Origin: CAYUVF01 sp964448045
Lineage (GTDB): Bacteria; Bacteroidota; Rhodothermia; Rhodothermales; Salinibacteraceae
Assembly: GCA_964448045.1 (NCBI GenBank)
Contig: CAYUVF010000006.1
Coordinates: forward strand, 1 to 64,000
DNA: 64,000 nt
Reading direction: 5' to 3'
Numbering within the stretch: the stretch's first letter is position 1; each line of letters begins with the position of its first letter. Both the position numbers and the translations under genes were made by a program. The notes beneath the pieces were generated by a model that ran no database searches, was not told where the DNA came from, and saw only the letters and a list, made by a program, of their open reading frames with translations. This document shows, piece by piece, positions 52,755 through 60,410 of the stretch.

Positions 52755-55478
52755 ATGCTGGCTTTTCTGCGTTCGATGTCGTGGCGGCATCCCTTCGTTG
52801 GCGGGCTGGTGGGGCTGCTTCTGTGGGGCAGTGCGCTCGCTGCCGCGGGGCACGCGCAGTCATCGGCGGACACCTACTCGCTCGTGCTGCGCGACGTACC
52901 GCTTCGCCAAGCGCTCGACGAACTGGTCGCCACCACGCAGATCAACCTGATTTACGATTCCGACCTCGTCGGGGATGAGCGCATCTTCTGCACAGGCCGT
53001 GAGGCCCCGCCCGAGGAATTACTTCGGTGCATCTTGCGCACCGTACCGCTGGATTACGTCCGCACCTCGTCCGGTACGTATGTACTCGTGGAGGCGATCC
53101 GGAAAGCACCGCAGCACGGTCGGTTGGCGGGCCGCGTAGTCGATGAGGAAACGGGCGAGCCTCTGCCGTACGCGCACGTCTTATTGGGGGATGCCGCTAC
53201 CGGTACCGCCACAAACGAAGCCGGCTTGTTTCGTTTTTCGTCCCTATTGCCGGGTTCGCACCGGATCGCCGTCACCTACATGGGGTACCGCATGCACACC
53301 GGACGCGTGTGGGTGCCGCCGAACGACGATGTGCACACGCGCATCGCGTTGCGCCCGGACCCGATGGTCGAGGAGCCCATCGTCATCACGGGGCTGCAGC
53401 AGCGCCTGCCTTCCGAGGGGCTCGGGCAGGCAGCACGCACGGCCGAGCGGGTCGCGTCGTTGGGAGCGATGGGAACGCCCGACGTAGCTCGCGGGGCCGG
53501 CTCGATGATCGGCGTCGCCCGGCCGTCGCCGCTGGCCAATCTGCACATCCAGGGCGGAAGCACCGGCGAGCACCAAATGCAGCTCGATGGCATCCCGGTG
53601 CGCAACCCGGTGAGCCTGGGGCAACTTCTCGGCGCGTTCAGCCCGTTGGCCATCGGGCGGCTCACGGCGCACAAGGCCGGCTTCGGCGCTGAGCACGGCA
53701 GTCACATCGCCGGCGTCATCGACGCAGAGCACGACGTACGCCGGGCCGGCGAGCGTCTCGCCACTGTGAACGCTGATCCGGTGAGTGTGAACGCGCGCGT
53801 GCAGCAGCCCCTCCGCCTCGGCGGCGTGAGCGGCGATGCCATGGTTGCCGCGCGGCAGAGCGTATGGGGCATGTACCGAGAGCCCACCCTCAACAACTTG
53901 CTCACCGAGTGGAACGCCATGGATGCCTTTCTGGCGTCGCGCTTGCTCGGCCGCACGGTACGCGCCGCCGACCTCGAACCGCACCAGAGCCAGATCGGCG
54001 TGTCGTTCTCGGATGTGCACGCAGCGGCACGGCTCCATCTGGATCCATTCCGTACGGTGTACGCCTCCGGCTATCGCGGCACCAACGAGATCGGGGCCGA
54101 TTACCGGTCGGCGCTGCTGGGAGTGGGCGATGCGGCGCGGACCATCAGCACGGAGGATCGCTATGACTGGAGCAACCTCGGCGGGCAGGTCCGGATGGAA
54201 TGGCTGCTGGGCGCGCGGGCGATGGGAACGGTGCGCCTGCACGGCAGCCGGCACACGTCACGCTACGAGTACGTCGCCGGCGCGGCCGGTCCCCAAACAC
54301 TGGGCGTTCCCGACGAGGATAACGCGGTAAACGAGGTGGGCGCCGAGGCCGTGCTCAATTACAGCCTCTCCTCGCAGCACCAAGTGAACGCCGGACTCGA
54401 GGCCGTACGCATCGCCAGCCAGTTCCAGGCCAACAACGCGTTCATCCGTCCGCTTGGCTACGAGCATGCCACGTGGCACCTGGCCGGGCATGTGCAGGGC
54501 AAGCGCACACTGGGCCTGGGCACGACACTGGAATGGGGCACGCGGCTCACATACATCCCCGATCGGCGCTCCGTATATGCCGAGCCGCGCCTCGCCCTGC
54601 GCTACGACCGAGCGGAGAGTGCGCTGGGCGGTTACGCCGTCCGAGTAGCCGGCGGGCTCTACCGGCAGTTCACGAACCGGTACGACCTGAGCAGCACCGG
54701 TCCCACGGCCGTCGTCCCCTCTATTCGCTTCTGGCTGCCCGTCGATCCGTCCGTGGCGCCGCCGACTGCGTACCACCTCGCCGCCGATGGCTTGCTGATG
54801 CCCGCAACGCACTGGACGATCAGCGCGGAAGTGTACTACAAACGGCACCCCCGCATCCTGTCCGTCGACTATGCAACGTTGGTCGACGACACCGATGCGG
54901 GCGCGCTGCATACGGCACGGCAGGCCGATTTCGTGGCAGCCGGTCGGGGATATGTCTACGGCGGTGGCGTGCAGGTCAAGTACGAAGGGCCCGCGCTTCA
55001 AAGCACGCTGAGCTACGCGCTCAGCCAGTCGCACCGGCAGTTCCCATCCCGCTTCGGCAATGACCTGGAGGTGACGCCCTGGAACGAGCCGCACCGCCTC
55101 GCGCTGGATGTGCGCGTGCCGGTGGGGGGCGGATTGAGTGCACGCCTTCGCTGGAAGGGCATTTGGGGCCGCCGATGGGCATTTCGCCGCGCTTACTACG
55201 ATTACTTTTCGGTCGGAGCTTCCTCGCCGGCTGACGGCTACCAGCTGGATGTGCCCTCCGCCCACACGCTGCGGCCACTGTATCGGGTGGATGCAGGGCT
55301 CTCGTACGCTACGACGTGGAAGGGCGCGCGCGTCGAAGCGAAGGTACAGCTTACCAACGTGCTCGACCGGGCCAACACGTTCGATTGGAGCCTCAGTCCG
55401 GCGGATGGAGGGCTCATTCGAGGAGAGCGAACGCTACCGGGTCGGCGCCCCGTCTTTTCGCTCACCGTAGGATACTGA
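52755..55478 (+). CDS. FecA-type TonB-dependent transducer receptor with STN domain
   Basis: From the ATG at 52755 this is a 907-aa protein. The signal peptide is cut near HAQ. A secretin/TonB short N-terminal (STN) domain follows (about 38-105: LRDVPLRQALDELVATTQINLIY in parts, with the YVRTSSGTYVLV end). A carboxypeptidase-like domain follows (GRVVDEETGEPLPYAHVLLGD), then the plug (GLQQRLPSEGLGQAART, GVARPSPLANLHIQGGSTGE) and the barrel ending PVFSLTVGY. The STN domain contacts FecR in the signalling model. The ligand may be an iron complex, but related Bacteroidota trios also sense glycans or heme. The gene is probably co-transcribed with the sigma and anti-sigma genes. Confidence 0.93.
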   Translation: MLAFLRSMSWRHPFVGGLVGLLLWGSALAAAGHAQSSADTYSLVLRDVPLRQALDELVATTQINLIYDSDLVGDERIFCTGREAPPEELLRCILRTVPLDYVRTSSGTYVLVEAIRKAPQHGRLAGRVVDEETGEPLPYAHVLLGDAATGTATNEAGLFRFSSLLPGSHRIAVTYMGYRMHTGRVWVPPNDDVHTRIALRPDPMVEEPIVITGLQQRLPSEGLGQAARTAERVASLGAMGTPDVARGAGSMIGVARPSPLANLHIQGGSTGEHQMQLDGIPVRNPVSLGQLLGAFSPLAIGRLTAHKAGFGAEHGSHIAGVIDAEHDVRRAGERLATVNADPVSVNARVQQPLRLGGVSGDAMVAARQSVWGMYREPTLNNLLTEWNAMDAFLASRLLGRTVRAADLEPHQSQIGVSFSDVHAAARLHLDPFRTVYASGYRGTNEIGADYRSALLGVGDAARTISTEDRYDWSNLGGQVRMEWLLGARAMGTVRLHGSRHTSRYEYVAGAAGPQTLGVPDEDNAVNEVGAEAVLNYSLSSQHQVNAGLEAVRIASQFQANNAFIRPLGYEHATWHLAGHVQGKRTLGLGTTLEWGTRLTYIPDRRSVYAEPRLALRYDRAESALGGYAVRVAGGLYRQFTNRYDLSSTGPTAVVPSIRFWLPVDPSVAPPTAYHLAADGLLMPATHWTISAEVYYKRHPRILSVDYATLVDDTDAGALHTARQADFVAAGRGYVYGGGVQVKYEGPALQSTLSYALSQSHRQFPSRFGNDLEVTPWNEPHRLALDVRVPVGGGLSARLRWKGIWGRRWAFRRAYYDYFSVGASSPADGYQLDVPSAHTLRPLYRVDAGLSYATTWKGARVEAKVQLTNVLDRANTFDWSLSPADGGLIRGERTLPGRRPVFSLTVGY

Positions 55479-55807
55479 GCCGGGGCGCGTCGGTCGATTC
55501 AGTTTTTCTGCCGGTCGGAGTAGTCACTCCCCACAGCTCGCGTGTTGTACGAGAGCAAGCGCTACCACGCGCTATCCGCCCCTCGACCACCGAACCTGCT
55601 GGCTGCCATGCGACGCACGCGCTCTTCGTGCCCCCTGCCTTCCTATTTCTTCTGGTGGCCCCGTCGAAATCTACATCGCGCCCATCGACGGGCACATCAA
55701 CATCCACGAGAGCAATGTGACGCGCTCGGGCAAGACGGTGACGATTACCAAGTAGCGGAGCCGTCCTGCGATAGGATCATCCATCAACCTACTTTTGCCG
55801 ACTGCAT
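55479..55807. other. Intergenic region with a possible gene remnant
   Basis: About 330 bp between the receptor gene and the cytochrome lipoprotein gene. It contains the possible remnant at 55608-55755 and no recognised promoter. TATATT-like hexamers are absent, but an AT-richer stretch near 55770-55800 could serve the next gene. Confidence 0.5.
55608..55755 (+). pseudogene. Possible frameshifted small gene, C-terminal remnant
   Basis: In the frame ending TAG 55753-55755 the sequence reads VEIYIAPIDGHINIHE and then SNVTRSGKTVTITK, which looks like a genuine beta-rich protein end. A start codon at 55608 and a hydrophobic stretch (FVPPAFLFLLVAPSK) lie upstream in two other frames. This suggests a small exported protein broken by frameshifts. 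The evidence is weak. Confidence 0.3.
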
Positions 55808-56212
55808 ATGCTACGTTTCTTGAGTCTCGGTCTGGCCATCTGCCTGACGGTGTCGGCCTGCCAGAGCCGGAAAATCGACAACACAATGATTGTTGATCCG
55901 GGTGCGCCGGTGAGTTACGCACGAGACATCCAGCCCCTCTTTTCAAGCTCATGCGGCGGTGCCGGATGCCACATCAATCAGTCTGTAAATGGCGTCGAAC
56001 TGACGAACTACCAGCAGGTGATGAGCAGCATCGGCGTGCAGTACGGCGAGGCCATCGTGGATCCCGGCGATCCCGATTCCAGCCCGCTGGTCGACAAGAT
56101 AGAGCCCACCCCTCAGTTCGGCACGCGCATGCCGCAGAACCGGGCGCCCCTGTCGGCACAAAAAATCACGCTTATTCGGACCTGGATCGCAGAGGGTGCG
56201 GCCAACAACTAA
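55808..56212 (+). CDS. c-type cytochrome-like lipoprotein
   Basis: This 134-aa protein has a lipoprotein signal ending TVSAC (C18). A single heme-binding motif of the C-x4-CH type follows, CGGAGCH (C49, C54, H55), with a probable distal methionine in GTRMPQ (about M108). The pattern DIQPLFSSSC...CH and the C-terminal ITLIRTWIAEGA match the single-heme cytochrome-like domains of Bacteroidota and planctomycete lipoproteins. It begins a three-gene group with YceI and DUF5777 genes and is probably periplasmic or outer-membrane anchored. Confidence 0.85.
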   Translation: MLRFLSLGLAICLTVSACQSRKIDNTMIVDPGAPVSYARDIQPLFSSSCGGAGCHINQSVNGVELTNYQQVMSSIGVQYGEAIVDPGDPDSSPLVDKIEPTPQFGTRMPQNRAPLSAQKITLIRTWIAEGAANN

Positions 56213-56270
56213 TCACGTCTCCACGCATCACCACTCACCAACCGTTTTTCCTAATCCTTCCCTCGATCGG

Positions 56271-56834
56271 ATGCGCACCCGCTGCTGGATGATCGCTCTC
56301 GCATTGCTTCTCGGATGGACCGCCGTCCCGTTGGAGGGGGCCGGACAGGCGTACATGACGAAGACCGGCCATGCCGAGTTTACGTCGAGCGTGCCCCTGC
56401 ACACGTTCACCGGCTCGTCCGATCACCTCGTGGGCCGGATCAGCCTGCCCGACTCGACGGTCGACTTCTACCTGGATCTAACGACGCTGGAGACAGGCAT
56501 CGGCAAGCGCGACAAGGACATGCGAACGACGCTGGAGACGGACGAGTACCCCTTCGCCGAGTTCTTCGGCACGCTCGAAACGCCGTTCGACCCGGAGCGC
56601 CGCACGCCCCAAGCGGCCACCGTGCGGGGGGAGTTCACACTCCACGGCGTCACGCGCGAAGTCGAGATCGACGGCACACTGCAGATGACGCCGGAGGGGC
56701 TCAAAGTCGAGGCGGCGTGGGAGATCAACCTCAACGACTACGACATCACCCCGCCCAGCCTGCTCATCGTCCGCGTCGATGAAATCCAGGAGGTCCGCAT
56801 CGAGGCGGTTCTCAAACCTGTCGAAAGCTCGTAA
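56271..56834 (+). CDS. YceI-family protein
   Basis: From the ATG at 56271 this is a 187-aa protein. It has a signal peptide (MRTRCWMIALALLLGW, cut near GAGQ) and the YceI beta-barrel: AEFTSSVPLHTFTGSSDHL in parts, LTTLETGIGKRDKDMRTTL in parts, and VRGEFTLHGVTREVEIDG. YceI-like proteins bind polyprenyl or quinone-like lipids in the periplasm. It lies 58 bp after the cytochrome gene and 14 bp before the DUF5777 gene. Confidence 0.92.
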   Translation: MRTRCWMIALALLLGWTAVPLEGAGQAYMTKTGHAEFTSSVPLHTFTGSSDHLVGRISLPDSTVDFYLDLTTLETGIGKRDKDMRTTLETDEYPFAEFFGTLETPFDPERRTPQAATVRGEFTLHGVTREVEIDGTLQMTPEGLKVEAAWEINLNDYDITPPSLLIVRVDEIQEVRIEAVLKPVESS

Positions 56835-56848
56835 TCCCGTTCCTCGTC

Positions 56849-57748
56849 ATGCAGCCACGCGTCCCGCTTATGCCCTCCATGTTTCTTCGAACGTTGTGCC
56901 TGGTCATGGTCGTGGGCCTCGGTGCCGAGGCGAGCCACGCACAGATGCCGCGCGAGCGCGTCGATCCGGGCGGGCCCGTCGAGGAGGTGTTCTGGGCGTC
57001 GAATGTCGTGCTCGGCAGCTCGGTCTACAACCTGCCCCAGAGCAACCTGAACGTCACCATCATGCATGCTTTTGGCATCGTGACGAACGGTGTGCAGGAT
57101 CTGTTTGGATTGGATGGGGCCGCCAACATCCGCTTCGGCGTGGACTACGGGCTGCACGACCGCCTCTCCATCGGCATCGGGCGGTCGCGATTCGACAAGC
57201 TGTACGATGTCCGCTTCAAGGCCAAGCTGCTACGGCAGATGAAAGATAACTCCTTCCTGGTCGACGTAGCGCTCAAGGGCGATGTGGGTATCATGACCGT
57301 CGAGAACGGCTTCGATTTCGCCGACCGGCTGAGCTACTTCGCCGCGTTGCCGATCGCGCGTAAGATGTCCGAGCGCATCAGCCTGCAGGTGACCCCGATG
57401 GTGTCGCACTTCAACACGGTGTTCATCGAGCGCAGCGGGGGACGCATTCTGGAGGAGGAGAACGACCATGTGGCGTTAGGGCTCGCGGGCCGGTTCGTAC
57501 TGAGCCGCCGGCTTGCGCTGCAGGTGGAGTACTTGCCTGTGCTCGGCGCGCGCTCGGATGGCACCACCGACGCCCTCTCCGTCGGGCTCGACATCGAGAC
57601 GGGCGGGCACGTCTTCCAGCTATTCTTTACCACCTCGCAGTGGCTTACCGAGCAGCACATCATCGCCCGCAACACCGACGCCTTCTTCGACGGCGACTTT
57701 CGCTTCGGCTTCAACGTGAATCGCGTCTTTCGCCTCGGCGGCGAGTGA
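56849..57748 (+). CDS. DUF5777 outer-membrane beta-barrel-like protein
   Basis: This 299-aa exported protein (signal peptide through HAQMP; the ATG at 56879 is also possible) is a beta-strand-rich DUF5777 protein, with NVTIMHAFGIV, FGVDYGLHDRLSIGIGRSRF and LFFTTSQWLTEQHIIARN. Members occur in Bacteroidota next to YceI and cytochrome-like genes. The barrel prediction and this neighbourhood suggest an outer-membrane partner of the group, but the function is not established. It follows the YceI gene after 14 bp. Confidence 0.85.
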   Translation: MQPRVPLMPSMFLRTLCLVMVVGLGAEASHAQMPRERVDPGGPVEEVFWASNVVLGSSVYNLPQSNLNVTIMHAFGIVTNGVQDLFGLDGAANIRFGVDYGLHDRLSIGIGRSRFDKLYDVRFKAKLLRQMKDNSFLVDVALKGDVGIMTVENGFDFADRLSYFAALPIARKMSERISLQVTPMVSHFNTVFIERSGGRILEEENDHVALGLAGRFVLSRRLALQVEYLPVLGARSDGTTDALSVGLDIETGGHVFQLFFTTSQWLTEQHIIARNTDAFFDGDFRFGFNVNRVFRLGGE

Positions 57749-58297
57749 CTGCTCCCTGCACACACGCCATGCAAGTCCGTGGGACACGTCCAGACACCTC
57801 ACGTCATCACACGGACGCCTCGGAACACGTCAGCGAGCTGCACGCCGGCCTGCAATAGACGCTGCTTCATCGTGTAGCTGAGCTACTTCTGGTGGATCGT
57901 GCTGCTGTTTCACACGCGGTGCAGTGCGGAGGCCTCGCCACACCCGACGACGGTAGATTCGTTGCCCCCGCGGCCCGCGCCATGCCCACGTACAGCAGCT
58001 GGTGAATGTCGCCTCATCCGGTGTCATCTCCATCCGGGATGATGACCTCGTGCCAGGTGCTGGTGTAATCGCACGCATCGCCGGAGCGGATCTTTCGCAT
58101 TAGAAGAAAGAGGGCACAATGCATCGGAATACAGATCGTTCGCCTGACGAAGCAACCGGCGGAATATCCCGCACTGCCTGCGCGTCGTCTGATCAACCCG
58201 AACCGTGAAGTCTGTAATCGCCGGGGACATGGATCTACGCCGTATGCATTGTATCTTACCAAAGCATGCCCTGCGAACCGAACCTTGAACATCTACG
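57749..58297. other. Non-coding stretch before the Crp/Fnr gene
   Basis: About 550 bp with no convincing gene. A short frame reads LSYFWWIVLLFHT near 57880, which may be a degraded membrane-protein fragment. The last 70 bp contain the promoter-like block shared with 50803-50842. Confidence 0.5.
58226..58265 (+). promoter_or_regulatory. Promoter-like block upstream of the Crp/Fnr gene
   Basis: ATGGAT (58229-58234) and TATCTT (58252-58257) are spaced by 17 bp and lie about 40 bp upstream of the ATG at 58298. The block matches 50803-50842 at 30 of 40 positions. It is the best candidate for the promoter of this gene. Confidence 0.4.
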
Positions 58298-58978
58298 ATG
58301 GATTCCCCGTCGCGCGATCGGGCCATATCAGCATTTGCGTTTCTGGAGCAAGCAGACGGTGCTTTTCGAAACGCCTTTTTCGAGGCGGCGCGGCCCCGGC
58401 ACTTGGCGGCGGGTCAGTTCATGGCCATGGAGGGTGATGCCTGCTCCACCTTGCCCCTCGTACTGAGCGGCAAAGCGCGGGTCTATAAGATGGGCGATCA
58501 AGGCCGGGAGATTACGCTGTATCGCATCACCCCCGGCGAAAGCTGCATTCTGACAGCCTCGTGCATTCTGGGCGACCGGGCCTTCCCCGCCTTCGCACGC
58601 ACCGACCAAGACGCCGAAGTGCTATTGGTTCCGTCGAGCACGGTGCAAGCCTGGATGAACCGCTACCCGGCGTGGCGCGAGTTTATCTTTCGACTCATTG
58701 CCCGGCGCCTCGTGAGCGTTATCGAAACGGTGGACGAAGTCACGTTCCAACGGCTTGACGCGCGCCTCGCCTCGTACCTGCTCGACCAGCTCCAGGCCGA
58801 TGACGACATGACAATCTCCGCCACACATGAAGCCATTGCGTCCGAGTTGGGCAGTTCGCGCGCCGTTATCAGCCGTCAGTTGAAAGCCTTCGAGCAGAAG
58901 GGAATCGTACGGCTCGGGCGCGGGCGCGTCCTCGTGCGCGATGAAACTGCGCTGCATCGCATGCTCCATCCCGACTAA
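58298..58978 (+). CDS. Crp/Fnr-family transcriptional regulator
   Basis: This 226-aa regulator has an N-terminal cyclic-nucleotide-binding-like sensory domain (about residues 20-130) and a C-terminal winged HTH (about 150-220, with ATHEAIASELGSSRAVISRQLKAFEQKGIV in parts). Two cysteines in GESCILTASCILGD sit in a position where this subgroup may sense redox state; the arginine and glutamate of a classical cAMP pocket are not obvious. A perfect TGTGA-N5-TCACA palindrome follows the gene and precedes the DUF2892 gene, so control of that gene is likely. Confidence 0.92.
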   Translation: MDSPSRDRAISAFAFLEQADGAFRNAFFEAARPRHLAAGQFMAMEGDACSTLPLVLSGKARVYKMGDQGREITLYRITPGESCILTASCILGDRAFPAFARTDQDAEVLLVPSSTVQAWMNRYPAWREFIFRLIARRLVSVIETVDEVTFQRLDARLASYLLDQLQADDDMTISATHEAIASELGSSRAVISRQLKAFEQKGIVRLGRGRVLVRDETALHRMLHPD

Positions 58979-58991
58979 AAATCGGGCGGCA

Positions 58992-59006
58992 TGTGACTTA
59001 GTCACA
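58992..59006. promoter_or_regulatory. Crp/Fnr-type operator
   Basis: TGTGACTTAGTCACA is a perfect 15-bp palindrome (half-sites TGTGA and TCACA with a 5-bp centre). It lies 13 bp after the regulator gene and about 105 bp upstream of the DUF2892 start. Confidence 0.7.
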
Positions 59007-59110
59007 GACACAATGGAGCTGGCCGCCGTACCTTGCCTATCGCAGGGTCAGAATGAGATCGACCCTCCAGTTCTGTGCAATCTGTGAACCGGATATCCAG
59101 AGGTAGTATC

Positions 59111-59329
59111 ATGAAAAAGAATATGGGATCCATCGACCGCACCATCCGCATCCTTCTCGCCGCCGTGGTAGGCGTGCTGTACTTCACCGGGCAACTCACG
59201 GGCCTGGCCGCTATCATTCTTGGGGTGTTAGCCGTCGTGTTTGTGCTGACGAGCTCGGTCGGCTTCTGCCCGCTGTACGCGCCTTTCGGCTGGTCGACCG
59301 GCAGTCGCTCTGGAGCCACGGGAACCTGA
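59111..59329 (+). CDS. DUF2892 small membrane protein
   Basis: This 72-aa protein starts at the ATG 59111 after a reasonable purine-rich leader (AGAGGTAGTATC). It begins MKKNMGSIDRTIRILLAAVVG and has two transmembrane helices, then FCPLYAPFGWSTG. The CPLY..FG motif is diagnostic of DUF2892 (YgaP-membrane-like) proteins. They are often found with rhodanese and Crp/Fnr genes and have been linked to sulphur or stress responses. It lies just after the Crp/Fnr gene and its operator. Confidence 0.88.
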   Translation: MKKNMGSIDRTIRILLAAVVGVLYFTGQLTGLAAIILGVLAVVFVLTSSVGFCPLYAPFGWSTGSRSGATGT

Positions 59330-59368
59330 CGGAGCGCCGGTTCGGTTCAGGGCTCGGCCGGCCCAGGA

Positions 59369-60040
59369 TCAATCCTCCTGGTCGGCCGGGCTAGCGTGTC
59401 GCTCCGCCGCGTACAGGTCCACCTGAATTTGCAGCGGGGTTTCGCCGACCCATGCGCCGACGTGGACGTGCGGGGCACGGGAGATGGCGTTGTTGCCTAC
59501 CTTGGCCACCCCCTCACCGGCCTCAACGCGCTGCCCTTTTTCGACGTTGATTTCCCGGACGTGAACGTACGCAACGGTCACGCCCTCGTCGTTTTTGAAG
59601 AGGATGTGGCCCGGACGGCCCTCACGGTTCACTGTGCCGGGCACATTGGTTGAGCTCGGCGTTTGGGTCTCGGTGACGGTGCCGTCGAACGGCGCTAACA
59701 CGTCGCCCCGCCACCCGAACCAGTCCTCGTTGCGGGCGCCATCGGTGCCCGGCCGGTAGGTGCGGGGGAGGCCGTCTTCGCCTACGCGCGCCAGCGTGAA
59801 ATCGCGGCCCAACTGGTCGCCCAGGCCCAGTGAGGACCGGTACGTGTGCTCCCGCGTCCACAGCGTCATCCGGTCCCCGCTGGCGTCGATGACGGGATGG
59901 ATCAGCACCGTCTGGGTGAGCGTGTCGCGCTCGAGGTCCAGACCGTGCGGCGTCTGGGCAACGGCCGGACCGGCGGCCGCGATGGCGATGATGAGAGCAG
60001 TACAGAGTAGGCAGGTGAGGCGGCTCGGTTGCGTATGCAT
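59369..60040 (-). CDS. M23-family peptidase-like exported protein
   Basis: From the ATG at 60040 this is a 223-aa protein with a signal peptide (through AVAQT). The C-terminal half resembles an M23/LytM beta-sheet domain: VLAPFDGTVTETQ, GHILFKNDEGVTVAYVHVREI in parts, VEKGQRVEAGEGVAKVGN, and the metal-binding HVHVGAW. The second metal ligand in AYVHVRE appears as a histidine in the right place. It may cleave peptidoglycan or be a non-enzymatic relative. The frame upstream of 60040 is open to 60385 but enters a mobile element and was rejected. Confidence 0.78.
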   Translation of the reverse strand: MHTQPSRLTCLLCTALIIAIAAAGPAVAQTPHGLDLERDTLTQTVLIHPVIDASGDRMTLWTREHTYRSSLGLGDQLGRDFTLARVGEDGLPRTYRPGTDGARNEDWFGWRGDVLAPFDGTVTETQTPSSTNVPGTVNREGRPGHILFKNDEGVTVAYVHVREINVEKGQRVEAGEGVAKVGNNAISRAPHVHVGAWVGETPLQIQVDLYAAERHASPADQED

Positions 60041-60214
60041 GGCGGCATTTCTTCCACACTCAGAAAGACCACGACACGCTCGGCTGCGCAGCGGATCGCG
60101 CAATCCGCGCGTGAGCAAAACTAAACCAGCAGGCTGGAGGGCAGCAAATCGGGGGTGGCACCGCGGCCGGCACGCGCTGCATTCGCCTATGTAGGTCAAC
60201 GAAAAAACGTTAAC

Positions 60215-60381
60215 GCTCCATCTGAAAAACCATCCCAAGCATGTCATCCCGAGCCTGACGAGGCGCCCTAAGCGGAGCGAAGAAGTGCCTTTGGGGTGGA
60301 TCTCTCCGTTTACAGCCCAGCTTTTCACAGAGAGATTCTTCGTCGAGCTCAGAATGACAACAGTGGTTTTTCGGATGGAGC
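60215..60381. mobile_element. MITE-like element with 18-bp terminal inverted repeats
   Basis: GCTCCATCTGAAAAACCA (60215-60232) is matched by TGGTTTTTCGGATGGAGC (60364-60381), 17 of 18 bases complementary. Nested inside are TGTCATCCCGAGC (60242 onward) and GCTCAGAATGACA (ending 60359). The 167-bp length, lack of coding capacity and position between genes fit a non-autonomous element. No clear target duplication was seen. It lies 30 bp from the trpB2 stop and may act as its transcription end. Confidence 0.7.
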
Positions 60382-60410
60382 TCATGCAACGTGTACATTT
60401 GCTCGTCTAC

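Noticed and set aside
60041..60385. N-terminal extension of the M23-like protein
   Set aside because: The open frame runs into a MITE-like element, and the signal peptide begins at 60040.
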